A DNA stretch of 64,000 nucleotides from Mycolicibacterium elephantis DSM 44368. GTDB lineage: Bacteria > Actinomycetota > Actinomycetes > Mycobacteriales > Mycobacteriaceae. Both the position numbers and the translations under genes were made by a program. Below, one piece after another: positions 16,507-24,294 of this stretch (positions within the stretch are counted from its first letter, which is position 1; every line of letters begins with the position of its first letter). The stretch covers positions 1 through 64,000 of the forward strand of contig NZ_ATDN01000034.1 in assembly GCF_004014805.1 (NCBI RefSeq), written 5' to 3'. Under the pieces are notes generated by a model. It made no database searches, was not told the origin of the DNA, and saw only the letters and a program-made list of their open reading frames with translations.

Positions 16507-17948
16507 CGACCACCCCCGAGGTTCAAAAGGTAGGCGAACCGCTCAGCCAGGAAGAGGCCATCGCCTCGCTGAGCCGGTACGGCTACGGCTGGGTGGACTC
16601 CGACGACGCGGGCGCGTCCGCTCAGCGCGGGCTGTCCGAAGCGGTGGTGCGTGACATCTCGGCGAAGAAGAACGAGCCGGAGTGGATGCTCGAGAGCCGG
16701 CTGCGTGCGCTGCGCACCTTCAACAAGAAGCCGATGCCCAAGTGGGGCTCCAACCTCGAAGGCATTGACTTCGACAACATCAAGTACTTCGTGCGCTCGA
16801 CCGAGAAGCAGGCCGCCTCCTGGGAGGACCTGCCGGAGGACATCCGGAACACCTACGACAGGCTCGGGATTCCAGAAGCCGAAAAGCAGCGGTTGGTCGC
16901 CGGTGTGGCCGCCCAGTACGAGTCAGAGGTGGTCTACCACCAGATCCGCGAAGACCTCGAGGCGCAAGGCGTCATCTTCCTGGACACCGACACGGGCTTG
17001 AAGGAGCACGAGGACATCTTCAAGCAATATTTCGGCACGGTGATCCCGGCCGGCGACAACAAGTTCTCCGCGCTGAACACCGCGGTGTGGTCGGGTGGTT
17101 CGTTCATCTATGTGCCGCCGGGTGTGCACGTCGACATCCCGCTGCAGGCCTACTTCCGGATCAACACCGAGAACATGGGCCAGTTCGAGCGGACGTTGAT
17201 CATCGTCGACGAAGGCGCCTACGTGCACTACGTCGAGGGCTGCACCGCGCCCATCTACAAGTCGGATTCGCTGCACTCCGCGGTGGTGGAGATCATCGTC
17301 AAGCCCGGCGGCCGGTGCCGGTACACCACGATCCAGAACTGGTCGAACAACGTCTACAACCTCGTCACCAAGCGCGCCCGTGCCGAGGCCGGCGCGACGA
17401 TGGAGTGGATCGACGGCAATATCGGCTCGAAGGTCACGATGAAGTACCCGGCGGTCTGGATGACCGGTGAGCACGCCAAGGGCGAGGTGCTGTCGGTCGC
17501 GTTCGCCGGCGAGGGCCAGCACCAGGACACCGGCGCGAAGATGCTGCACCTGGCGCCGAATACGTCGAGCAACATCGTGTCGAAATCGGTGGCCCGTGGC
17601 GGCGGACGTGCGTCCTACCGCGGCCTGGTTCAGATCAACAAGGGTGCGCACGGCTCCAAGTCGAGCGTGAAATGCGATGCGCTGCTTGTTGATACGGTCA
17701 GCCGCAGCGACACCTACCCGTACGTCGACATCCGCGAGGACGACGTGACGATGGGCCACGAGGCCACCGTGTCGAAGGTCAGCGAGAACCAGCTGTTCTA
17801 TCTGATGAGCCGCGGCCTGACCGAGGACGAGGCGATGGCCATGGTGGTGCGCGGCTTCGTCGAGCCGATCGCCAAGGAACTCCCGATGGAGTACGCGCTG
17901 GAGCTCAACCGGCTGATCGAGCTGCAGATGGAAGGCGCGGTTGGGTGA
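16503..17948 (+). CDS. sufB: Fe-S cluster assembly scaffold SufB (no intein)
   Basis: Core of the SufBCD scaffold on which Fe-S clusters are built. The 481-residue product has the usual SufB length and the right-handed parallel beta-helix core ending in FYLMSRGLTEDEAMAMVVRGF. Unlike M. tuberculosis Rv1461, the coding sequence is uninterrupted through YVEGCTAPIYKS (Cys247), the region where that protein carries its intein. ATG at 16503 overlaps the sufR stop. The open frame extends upstream inside sufR but in a different frame from it and is rejected. Its 3' end overlaps sufD by four bases. Confidence 0.96.
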   Translation: MTTTPEVQKVGEPLSQEEAIASLSRYGYGWVDSDDAGASAQRGLSEAVVRDISAKKNEPEWMLESRLRALRTFNKKPMPKWGSNLEGIDFDNIKYFVRSTEKQAASWEDLPEDIRNTYDRLGIPEAEKQRLVAGVAAQYESEVVYHQIREDLEAQGVIFLDTDTGLKEHEDIFKQYFGTVIPAGDNKFSALNTAVWSGGSFIYVPPGVHVDIPLQAYFRINTENMGQFERTLIIVDEGAYVHYVEGCTAPIYKSDSLHSAVVEIIVKPGGRCRYTTIQNWSNNVYNLVTKRARAEAGATMEWIDGNIGSKVTMKYPAVWMTGEHAKGEVLSVAFAGEGQHQDTGAKMLHLAPNTSSNIVSKSVARGGGRASYRGLVQINKGAHGSKSSVKCDALLVDTVSRSDTYPYVDIREDDVTMGHEATVSKVSENQLFYLMSRGLTEDEAMAMVVRGFVEPIAKELPMEYALELNRLIELQMEGAVG

Positions 17949-19123
17949 CGACTCACAACTTGACCACGGCCGTCGAGGGCCAGAACAAGGGCGAGCTGTT
18001 CACGTCGTTCGACGTCGAAGCCTTCGAGGTGCCCCGGGGGCGTGACGAGATCTGGCGGTTCACCCCGCTTCGGCGGCTTCGCGGTCTGCACGACGGCACC
18101 GCGCCCGCAACCGGAAGTGCCCGCATCGACGTGTCGCAACGTGACGGCGTGACGGTGGAAACCGTGCGCCGCGGTGACCCGCGGCTGGGCGAAGGGGGCG
18201 TGCCCGCCGACCGTGTTGCCGCGCAGGCGTTCTCGTCATTCAACAACGCGACGATCGTCACCGTGGGGCGGAACAGGGTGGTGGACGACCCGATCGACAT
18301 CGTGGTGACCGGTCCCGGTGAGGGCGCGACGGCATACGGCCATCTGCAGGTGCGAGTCGAAGAACTCGCCGAGGCCGTGGTCGTGATCGACCAGCGCGGC
18401 AGCGGAACCTACGCCGACAACATCGAATTCGTCGTCGGTGACGCCGCGACCCTGAAGGTGGTGTCGATCGCCGACTGGGCCGACGACGCGGTCAACGTCA
18501 GCATGCACCACGCGTCGCTGGGCAAGGACGCGGTGTTCCGGCACACGGCCGTCACGCTGGGCGGCGACCTGGTGCGGATGACGGGACGGGTGCGCTACTG
18601 CGCGCCGGGCGGGGACGCCGTGCTGCTCGGCCTGTACTTCGCCGACGACGGACAGCACTTCGAGTCGCGTCTGCTAGTCGACCACGCCGAGCCCAACTGT
18701 CGTTCACAGGTGACGTACAAGGGTGCGCTGCAAGGCGATCCGGCGTCGCCCAAACCCGACACCCGCACGGTGTGGATCGGCGACGTGCTGATCCGCGCGG
18801 AGGCCGAGGGCACCGACACGTTCGAGACCAACCGCAACCTCGTGCTCACCGACGGCGCCCGCGCCGACTCGGTGCCGAACCTGGAGATCGAGACCGGCGA
18901 GATCGCAGGCGCCGGGCATGCCAGTGCGACAGGACGATTCGACGACGAGCAACTGTTCTATCTGCAGGCTCGCGGCATCCCCGAGGATCAGGCCCGACGG
19001 CTGATCGTGCGGGGGTTCTTCGGCGAAATCATCCAACAGATCACCGTGCCCGCCGTACGCGAGCGGCTCACCGACGCCATCGAAAAAGAGCTCGAGCTCA
19101 CCGAAACACTGCAAGGAAGCTAG
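17945..19123 (+). CDS. sufD: Fe-S cluster assembly protein SufD
   Basis: Partner of SufB in the SufBC2D scaffold; helps with iron entry and cluster formation. The 392-residue protein shows the SufD/SufB beta-helix domain and the conserved C-terminal segment DEQLFYLQARGIPEDQARRLIVRGFF. A histidine in DDGQHFESRLLVDH lies where SufD's conserved histidine is expected. The GTG at 17945 overlaps the sufB stop by four bases. The sufC start follows the stop directly. Orthologue of Rv1462. Confidence 0.94.
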   Translation: MTTHNLTTAVEGQNKGELFTSFDVEAFEVPRGRDEIWRFTPLRRLRGLHDGTAPATGSARIDVSQRDGVTVETVRRGDPRLGEGGVPADRVAAQAFSSFNNATIVTVGRNRVVDDPIDIVVTGPGEGATAYGHLQVRVEELAEAVVVIDQRGSGTYADNIEFVVGDAATLKVVSIADWADDAVNVSMHHASLGKDAVFRHTAVTLGGDLVRMTGRVRYCAPGGDAVLLGLYFADDGQHFESRLLVDHAEPNCRSQVTYKGALQGDPASPKPDTRTVWIGDVLIRAEAEGTDTFETNRNLVLTDGARADSVPNLEIETGEIAGAGHASATGRFDDEQLFYLQARGIPEDQARRLIVRGFFGEIIQQITVPAVRERLTDAIEKELELTETLQGS

Positions 19124-19891
19124 ATGACCACGCTTGAAATCAAAGACCTGCACGTCAGCGTCGCAGCGACCGAAGCCGCTGACGAGATCCCCATCCTCAA
19201 GGGCGTCGACCTCACCGTGAAGTCGGGGGAGGTGCACGCGCTGATGGGCCCCAACGGTTCCGGGAAGTCGACGCTGTCCTACGCCATCGCCGGGCACCCG
19301 AAGTACACGGTGACATCGGGTTCGATCACACTCGACGGCGAGGACGTGCTGGCGATGTCCGTCGACGAGCGTGCCCGCGCCGGGCTGTTCCTGGCGATGC
19401 AGTACCCCGTGGAGGTCCCCGGGGTGTCGATGTCGAACTTCCTGCGCACGGCGGCCACGGCCGTCCGGGGCGAGCCGCCCAAACTGCGGCACTGGGTCAA
19501 AGAGGTCAAGGGCGCGATGGAGGCCCTCGAGATCGATCGGTCGTTCGCCGAACGCAGCGTCAACGAGGGCTTTTCCGGCGGTGAGAAGAAGCGTCACGAG
19601 ATTCTTCAGCTGTCGTTGCTGAAGCCCAAGATCGCGATCCTCGACGAGACCGACTCCGGTCTGGACGTCGACGCGCTGCGCGTCGTCAGCGACGGGGTGA
19701 ACCGGTATGCCGAGTCCGAGAACGGTGGCATCCTGCTCATCACGCACTACACCCGGATTCTGCGGTACATCCGGCCGCAGTTCGTGCACGTGTTCGTCGG
19801 TGGCCGCATCGCCGAGTCCGGCGGCCCCGAACTGGCCGACGAGCTGGAGGAGCACGGCTACGAGCGGTTCGCGCAGGCTGTGGGGGCGTGA
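19124..19891 (+). CDS. sufC: Fe-S cluster assembly ATPase SufC
   Basis: ABC-type ATPase that drives conformational change of the SufBCD complex; soluble, not a transporter. The 255-residue protein has Walker A GPNGSGKST (~43-51), the SufC-specific signature FSGGEKKR, Walker B IAILDETDSGLD, and ITHYTRIL with the switch histidine. ATG at 19124 follows the sufD stop with no gap; AAGGAAG lies just upstream within sufD. Orthologue of Rv1463. Confidence 0.96.
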   Translation: MTTLEIKDLHVSVAATEAADEIPILKGVDLTVKSGEVHALMGPNGSGKSTLSYAIAGHPKYTVTSGSITLDGEDVLAMSVDERARAGLFLAMQYPVEVPGVSMSNFLRTAATAVRGEPPKLRHWVKEVKGAMEALEIDRSFAERSVNEGFSGGEKKRHEILQLSLLKPKIAILDETDSGLDVDALRVVSDGVNRYAESENGGILLITHYTRILRYIRPQFVHVFVGGRIAESGGPELADELEEHGYERFAQAVGA

Positions 19892-19892
19892 C

Positions 19893-21155
19893 GTGACGAC
19901 CGCGCAGACTCTGGACGTCACCAGGATCCGGGCTGACTTCCCGATCCTGAAAAAGGTGATGCGCGGCGGAAACACGTTGGCCTACCTGGATTCCGGGGCC
20001 ACGTCGCAACGTCCGGTGCAGGTGCTCGAGGCGGAGCGGGAGTTTCTGACCAACTCCTACGGCGCAGTGCACCGTGGTGCGCATCAGCTGATGGAGGAGT
20101 CCACCGACGCCTACGAGCAGGGCCGTGCGGACATCGCCGCGTTCGTCGGTGCACAGCCCGACGAGCTGGTGTTCACCAAGAACGCGACCGAGGCGCTCAA
20201 CCTGGTGTCCTATGCGCTGGGCGACAACCGGTTCGCCCGTGCCGTCGGCCCCGGAGACGTCATCGTCACCACCGAGCTGGAGCACCACGCGAACCTGATC
20301 CCGTGGCAGGAGCTGGCCCGGCGTACCGGCGCGACGCTCAAGTGGTATCAGATCACCTCCGAGGGACCCGACGCGGGACGCATCGACCTCGACTCGCTTC
20401 AGCTCGACGAACGCGTGAAAGTCGTTGCGTTCAGCCATCACTCGAATGTGACCGGTGCGTTGGCCCCGGTCGAGGAACTGGTGGCACGGGCCAAGGCGGT
20501 CGGTGCGCTGACCGTGCTGGACGCCTGCCAATCGGTTCCGCACCAACCCGTGGACTTCGGTGCGCTGGACGTGGACTTCGCGGCCTTCTCCGGGCACAAG
20601 ATGCTGGGGCCCACCGGTATCGGGGTGTTGTACGGGCGACGTGAACTGCTCGAGGCGATGCCGCCGTTTCTCACCGGCGGCTCGATGATCGAGACCGTCA
20701 CGATGGAGGGCGCCACCTACGCGCCGCCGCCGCAGCGCTTCGAAGCCGGCACGCCGATGACCTCTCAGGTCGTCGGATTGGGCGCGGCCGCACGGTATCT
20801 GACCGAGGTCGGGATGCACGCCGTCGAGGCGCACGAGGCCGAATTGGTGGCCGCCGCGCTCGAGGGGCTGGCCGGTGTCGACGGCGTCCGCATCATCGGG
20901 CCCACGTCGCTGGAGAACCGCGCATCCCCGGTGGCGTTCGTGGTCGACGGTGTGCACGCCCACGACGTGGGGCAGGTGCTCGACGACGACGGCGTCGCGG
21001 TGCGCGTCGGACACCACTGCGCGTTTCCGCTGCACCGCAAGTTCGGCATCGCCGCGACCGCCCGCGCGTCGTTCGCGCTGTACAACACGCTCGATGAGGT
21101 CGATCGCCTGGTCGCCGGTGTGCGCCGGGCCGTGGAGTTCTTCGGCAGGGCCTGA
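19893..21155 (+). CDS. sufS: cysteine desulfurase SufS
   Basis: PLP enzyme that takes sulfur from cysteine as an enzyme-bound persulfide for cluster assembly. The 420-residue protein has the PLP lysine in AFSGHKMLGPTGIG (Lys236) and the catalytic cysteine in RVGHHCAFPLH (Cys376), the group II pattern. GTG at 19893 starts one base after the sufC stop and matches the expected N-terminus (VTTAQTLDVTRIRADFP); an upstream extension inside sufC is rejected. Orthologue of Rv1464. Its sulfur acceptor SufU is encoded 9 bases downstream. Confidence 0.95.
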   Translation: MTTAQTLDVTRIRADFPILKKVMRGGNTLAYLDSGATSQRPVQVLEAEREFLTNSYGAVHRGAHQLMEESTDAYEQGRADIAAFVGAQPDELVFTKNATEALNLVSYALGDNRFARAVGPGDVIVTTELEHHANLIPWQELARRTGATLKWYQITSEGPDAGRIDLDSLQLDERVKVVAFSHHSNVTGALAPVEELVARAKAVGALTVLDACQSVPHQPVDFGALDVDFAAFSGHKMLGPTGIGVLYGRRELLEAMPPFLTGGSMIETVTMEGATYAPPPQRFEAGTPMTSQVVGLGAAARYLTEVGMHAVEAHEAELVAAALEGLAGVDGVRIIGPTSLENRASPVAFVVDGVHAHDVGQVLDDDGVAVRVGHHCAFPLHRKFGIAATARASFALYNTLDEVDRLVAGVRRAVEFFGRA

Positions 21156-21164
21156 GGTTTCGCG

Positions 21165-21635
21165 ATGCGGCTGGAGCAGATCTATCAGGAAGTGATCCTC
21201 GATCACTACAAGCACCCGCACCACCGCGGACTCCGTGAACCGTTCGCCGCTGAAGTGCACCACGTCAACCCGACCTGCGGTGACGAGGTGACGCTGCGGG
21301 TGGCGCTGTCCGAGGACGGGGAGACGGTCACCGACATCTCCTACGACGGGCAGGGCTGTTCGATCAGCCAGGCGGCGACGTCGGTGCTCACCGATCAGGT
21401 CATCGGGCAGAGCGTGGGCGATGCCCTCAAGACGGTCGCGGCGTTCAGGGAAATGGTTTCGTCACGCGGGACCGTTGAAGGAGATGAAGACGTGCTCGGC
21501 GACGGCGTCGCGTTCGCGGGGGTGGCCAAGTACCCCGCGCGCGTGAAGTGCGCGCTGCTGGGCTGGATGGCTTTCAAGGATGCGCTCGCGCAGGCCAGTG
21601 AGGAGATGTCAGATGAGCGACACCGCAGTGCCTAA
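21165..21635 (+). CDS. sufU: Zn-dependent sulfurtransferase SufU
   Basis: Accepts persulfide sulfur from SufS and passes it to the SufBCD scaffold. The 156-residue IscU-like protein carries the zinc ligands Cys38 and Asp40 (PTCGDEVTL), Cys65 (GQGCSISQ) and Cys129 (VKCALLGW). The insertion between the second and third cysteines distinguishes SufU from IscU. ATG at 21165. Its 3' end overlaps sufT by 23 bases in another frame. Orthologue of Rv1465. Confidence 0.94.
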   Translation: MRLEQIYQEVILDHYKHPHHRGLREPFAAEVHHVNPTCGDEVTLRVALSEDGETVTDISYDGQGCSISQAATSVLTDQVIGQSVGDALKTVAAFREMVSSRGTVEGDEDVLGDGVAFAGVAKYPARVKCALLGWMAFKDALAQASEEMSDERHRSA

Positions 21636-21960
21636 CGAGGAGCTGTTGTTCGATCTCGAAGAGGCGATGCGCGACGTCGTCGATCCCGAGCTGGGGATCA
21701 ACGTCGTCGACCTCGGCCTCGTCTACGGTCTGAACGTCGAGAAGGGGGAGCAGGGCACCGTCGCGTTGCTCGACATGACGTTGACTTCGCCGGCTTGCCC
21801 GTTGACCGACGTGATCGAGGACCAGTCGCGCAACGCGCTGGTGGGCAGCGGCCTGGTCAGTGAGATGAAGATCAACTGGGTGTGGAACCCGCCGTGGGGC
21901 CCGGACAAGATCACCGAGGACGGTCGCGAGCAGCTTCGCGCACTGGGCTTCACCGTCTAG
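21613..21960 (+). CDS. sufT: SufT/MIP18-family (DUF59) Fe-S maturation protein
   Basis: The 115-residue DUF59 protein is the last gene of the suf operon and probably helps mature or deliver Fe-S clusters. VVDPELGINVVDLGLVYGL and LTSPACPLTDVIEDQ (with the conserved Cys) are the family motifs. The ATG at 21613 has AGGAGAT seven bases upstream, inside sufU, which decides it over an earlier ATG at 21580. It overlaps sufU by 23 bases. Orthologue of Rv1466. No clear terminator follows. Confidence 0.9.
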   Translation: MSDTAVPNEELLFDLEEAMRDVVDPELGINVVDLGLVYGLNVEKGEQGTVALLDMTLTSPACPLTDVIEDQSRNALVGSGLVSEMKINWVWNPPWGPDKITEDGREQLRALGFTV

Positions 21961-21976
21961 CCGACCCGGTCCGGGC

Positions 21977-22274
21977 GTGAGCCCCAGTCCTCGACTACCG
22001 CACCGGAATCCACGCGGCGGCCGAGGAAGCCAAGCCGCTGCGCTGGCTGTTGCCCGTCGTCCTGGCTGTCGGTGTGGTGACCGCCGGGTGGGACGCCGTC
22101 TTCGGATCCTGGGGCAACGCGGTGGCGTCGTTCATCTACCTGGTTCTGCTACTGGCGCAGTTGTTCTGGTGGCCGAAAGAGACGCGCGCAACTTCTGTCC
22201 AACGTCGACTGCGCGGCGCTCAGCCCCGGATGACCGAGCTGTGCCCGTTGCGGCGGCACCAACTCACCAGATAG
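21977..22274 (+). pseudogene. frameshifted small two-helix membrane protein
   Basis: The frame from 21981 encodes VLDYRTGIHAAAEEAKPLR followed by two clear hydrophobic helices (WLLPVVLAVGVVTAGW and VASFIYLVLLLAQLFWW). It has no ATG, GTG or TTG before the first helix and is closed upstream by TGA at 21978. A GTG at 21977 lies one base out of phase, separated by a run of four Cs (21982-21985). Removing one C would give a product of about 98 residues beginning VSPVLDYRTG. So this is a gene with a one-base frameshift, or a sequencing slip. Its 3' end overlaps the convergent gene by 55 bases. Function unknown. Confidence 0.5.
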
Positions 22275-22948
22275 CTCGCGTGCAGGCCGCACCAGCGGTA
22301 CACGGCCGCAAGCGTCAGAGGTAGCTCGGGATCGTGCTCACCGCGCTGGCTGATGATCGGGCCGAGGTAGTGGGTCGCGACCTTGGTGGCGGTGTTCAGC
22401 GCGACGCCGGCGGCCGCCGCCAGGCTCGCGCCGTCGGACGCGCGCCCGGACGCGATGGCGCCCGCGAGCCTGCCGGCGGTCTGGCCCTTGCGTCCGTCGA
22501 ACAACTCGTACAGCGGCGGCTTGGGTGGCCGGCATCCGGCGCGGGGATCGCGCTTGCCGACGGCGGCGTCGCGGATCACCGACGGCAGTGCTTCCGCACC
22601 GGTGGACTTCGAGATCACGTACGCGACCTCGGGACGTAACCGCGCCTCGTCGAGGTGATCCTGTTCCATGCGGTGACCCTGCATGGCGATCACCACCGGG
22701 GCCAGACGGTCGGCGTCGCGTAGCACGTCGATGACGTCCAGGCCGTCGAACCGGAACTCCAGCGCGGGGTTGTTCCACACCAGGTCGGCGACCACCACGT
22801 CGAAGCGGACCCGACCCGTCACCTCGCGCCGTACCGCGGCCTCGTCGACCGCGACCCGCACCGTCGCCTCGGGAAACGCCGTGGTCAGGATCGGTAGGAC
22901 GACCTTTCCCAGCGGAGATGCCACCAGAATCCGCGATTGCCCGTGCAC
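22220..22948 (-). CDS. atypical response-regulator-like receiver protein
   Basis: The 242-residue product has an N-terminal half that reads as a degenerate NarL-type receiver. SRILVASPLGKVV lacks the usual acidic pair after strand 1. VVVADLVWNN has an aspartate at the phospho-acceptor position. APVVIAMQGH and AYVISKSTGAEAL match strands 4 and 5 with the conserved lysine. The C-terminal half (residues ~140-242) is not a LuxR domain; an alanine-rich ASLAAAAGVALNTATKVATHYLG segment may form a helix-turn-helix. GTG at 22948 is chosen; the open frame upstream crosses the promoter region. It is divergent from a small gene that encodes a LuxR-type HTH only. Partner kinase and targets are unknown. 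Confidence 0.65.
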   Translation of the reverse strand: MHGQSRILVASPLGKVVLPILTTAFPEATVRVAVDEAAVRREVTGRVRFDVVVADLVWNNPALEFRFDGLDVIDVLRDADRLAPVVIAMQGHRMEQDHLDEARLRPEVAYVISKSTGAEALPSVIRDAAVGKRDPRAGCRPPKPPLYELFDGRKGQTAGRLAGAIASGRASDGASLAAAAGVALNTATKVATHYLGPIISQRGEHDPELPLTLAAVYRWCGLHASYLVSWCRRNGHSSVIRG

Positions 22949-22969
22949 GCTGACATTCTGTGCGTTCAA

Positions 22970-22981
22970 GCAAGATCTTGC
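22970..22981. promoter_or_regulatory. 12-base palindrome between divergent regulators
   Basis: GCAAGATCTTGC is a perfect palindrome 21 bases upstream of the receiver-like gene and 122 bases upstream of the HTH-only gene. It is a candidate operator for either product. CAGAAT lies six bases before the GTG at 22948 on the minus strand, a weak leaderless-type -10. Confidence 0.4.
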
Positions 22982-23103
22982 CTGAGCATCACCGATTTTG
23001 TGGCTGTGCGCCTGATTCCCGAACTGATGGGTGACTGCCGACGCTGTTTTCCTTGTCGTCCGAACGGACGATATGGGAATCGGGTGTTCGAGGAGACAAA
23101 CCC

Positions 23104-23352
23104 ATGGGCCGCGGCGACACGATTCCGAAACCGTGCCTGGCGGCGCGCGAGATAGAGGTGCTTCTGAGTTGGCTGCAGACCGAGAGCAAGGAGATGGTCG
23201 CGGAGCACTTACACATTTCACCGACGACCGTGCGCACTCACCTGCAACGCATCCGGGCGAAGTATGCCGCGGTGGGCAGGCCCGCACGAACCAAAGCAGC
23301 GCTGGCCGCACGCGCGATCCAGGACGGGCTTCTCACGGTCGACGACCTGTGA
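23104..23352 (+). CDS. stand-alone LuxR/NarL-type helix-turn-helix protein
   Basis: The 82-residue product is almost entirely a LuxR-type DNA-binding domain: LAAREIEVLLSWLQTESKEM, then the recognition helix region HLHISPTTVRTHLQRIRAKY, and a C-terminal helix ending DGLLTVDDL. No receiver or ligand domain is present. The ATG at 23104 has GAGGAGA about eight bases upstream; an open frame from 23053 adds 17 residues without a ribosome site. Such domains normally form the output half of response regulators, and a receiver-like protein is encoded divergently next door, so the two may be halves of one split regulator. Confidence 0.75.
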   Translation: MGRGDTIPKPCLAAREIEVLLSWLQTESKEMVAEHLHISPTTVRTHLQRIRAKYAAVGRPARTKAALAARAIQDGLLTVDDL

Positions 23353-23413
23353 CCGCTTCAGAAGTGTCGAAACCACCGGCGGCGCAACGAAATCAGAAAG
23401 AGGGTTGGGATAG

Positions 23414-23803
23414 ATGAGCCACACGTTCCAGGGGCGCTGTCGGTTCTGCGACGAGTCGTTCACGGTGAGCCAGGGCGACGGCGTGTTCTTCCACCTTCTG
23501 CACTGCGATCGCTGCGGCGAGGCCGAGCCGATCGGCTTCGAGGAACTCGGCGAGTTGCACCTGCGCTACCTCGAGTCGCTGCCCAACGGTCACTGCCTGC
23601 TCGACGCGCATCGCGACGCCTACGTCCGCGTCCACATCCCGGTGGAACCCGTCTCCACCGCCGACTACCGCGCCGGTGTGCACGCGCTCGCCGGAGAGTG
23701 CGGCTGTGGCGGGCGGTTTCGGTTCGACGCCCCGCCGCGGTGCCCGGTGTGCCGCTCGACCCGGATCACGCTGGCACAGGGATCCGGCAGCCAGAGCATG
23801 TGA
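23414..23803 (+). CDS. zinc-ribbon-like hypothetical protein
   Basis: The 129-residue product has four cysteine motifs: CRFCDESF, HCDRCGEAE, ECGCGG and CPVCRSTRI. Two zinc-ribbon-like folds are therefore likely. There is no signal peptide or membrane segment. GAGGGTTGGGATAG precedes the ATG at 23414. It lies between the HTH-only regulator and thioredoxin on the same strand, 61 bases after the former. A metal-binding or redox-sensing role is possible but not shown. I do not recognise a named family. Confidence 0.65.
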   Translation: MSHTFQGRCRFCDESFTVSQGDGVFFHLLHCDRCGEAEPIGFEELGELHLRYLESLPNGHCLLDAHRDAYVRVHIPVEPVSTADYRAGVHALAGECGCGGRFRFDAPPRCPVCRSTRITLAQGSGSQSM

Positions 23804-23902
23804 CCATCACCGCGCCGGGCCAAGCCGCGATAACCCGGTGGCCGGTCTGCGCGGACCCCTATGGTGGGAACATCGAGCCCGTCCCCGGCGTTAGGAACAA
23901 TC

Positions 23903-24268
23903 GTGGCTACGAAAGACATCACCGCCGAAGAGTTCAACGACACCATCAACGACAACGAGATCGTGCTGGTGGATTTCTGGGCGTCGTGGTGCGGCCCTTG
24001 TAAGGCGTTCGCCCCGACGTTCGCGGCGTCCGCGGAGGCACACCCCGACGTCGTGTTCGCGAAGGTTGACACCGAGGCGGAGCAGGAACTCGCGGCCGCG
24101 GCAGACATCCGCTCCATTCCCACCCTGATGGTGTTCAAGAAGGGCAAGCTGGTGTTCAACCAGGCCGGCGCATTGCCGCCTGCGGCCCTGGAGGAACTGG
24201 TGCAGAAAGTCAAGGAGTTCGACGTCGACGCGGCGATCGCGGCGCAGAACGACGGCCACAAGGAGTGA
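23903..24268 (+). CDS. trxB1: thioredoxin
   Basis: Small disulfide reductase. The 121-residue protein has the active site FWASWCGPCKAF (Cys30, Cys33), the cis-proline in IRSIPTLMVFKKG, and an extended C-terminal tail. GTG at 23903 has AGGAA five or six bases upstream and matches the expected N-terminus (ATKDITAEEF). The frame remains open to 23861, but that part has no ribosome site. It closely resembles Rv1471 (trxB1). Neighbouring echA12 starts 26 bases downstream but appears to have its own promoter. Confidence 0.9.
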   Translation: MATKDITAEEFNDTINDNEIVLVDFWASWCGPCKAFAPTFAASAEAHPDVVFAKVDTEAEQELAAAADIRSIPTLMVFKKGKLVFNQAGALPPAALEELVQKVKEFDVDAAIAAQNDGHKE

Positions 24269-24294
24269 GCGAGCGCACGCGATAGCGTGCATCC

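Noticed and set aside
22220..23311. Longer start for the receiver-like gene (up to 23311)
   Set aside because: The extra residues cross the intergenic palindrome and overlap the divergent HTH gene; composition is unlike a protein domain.
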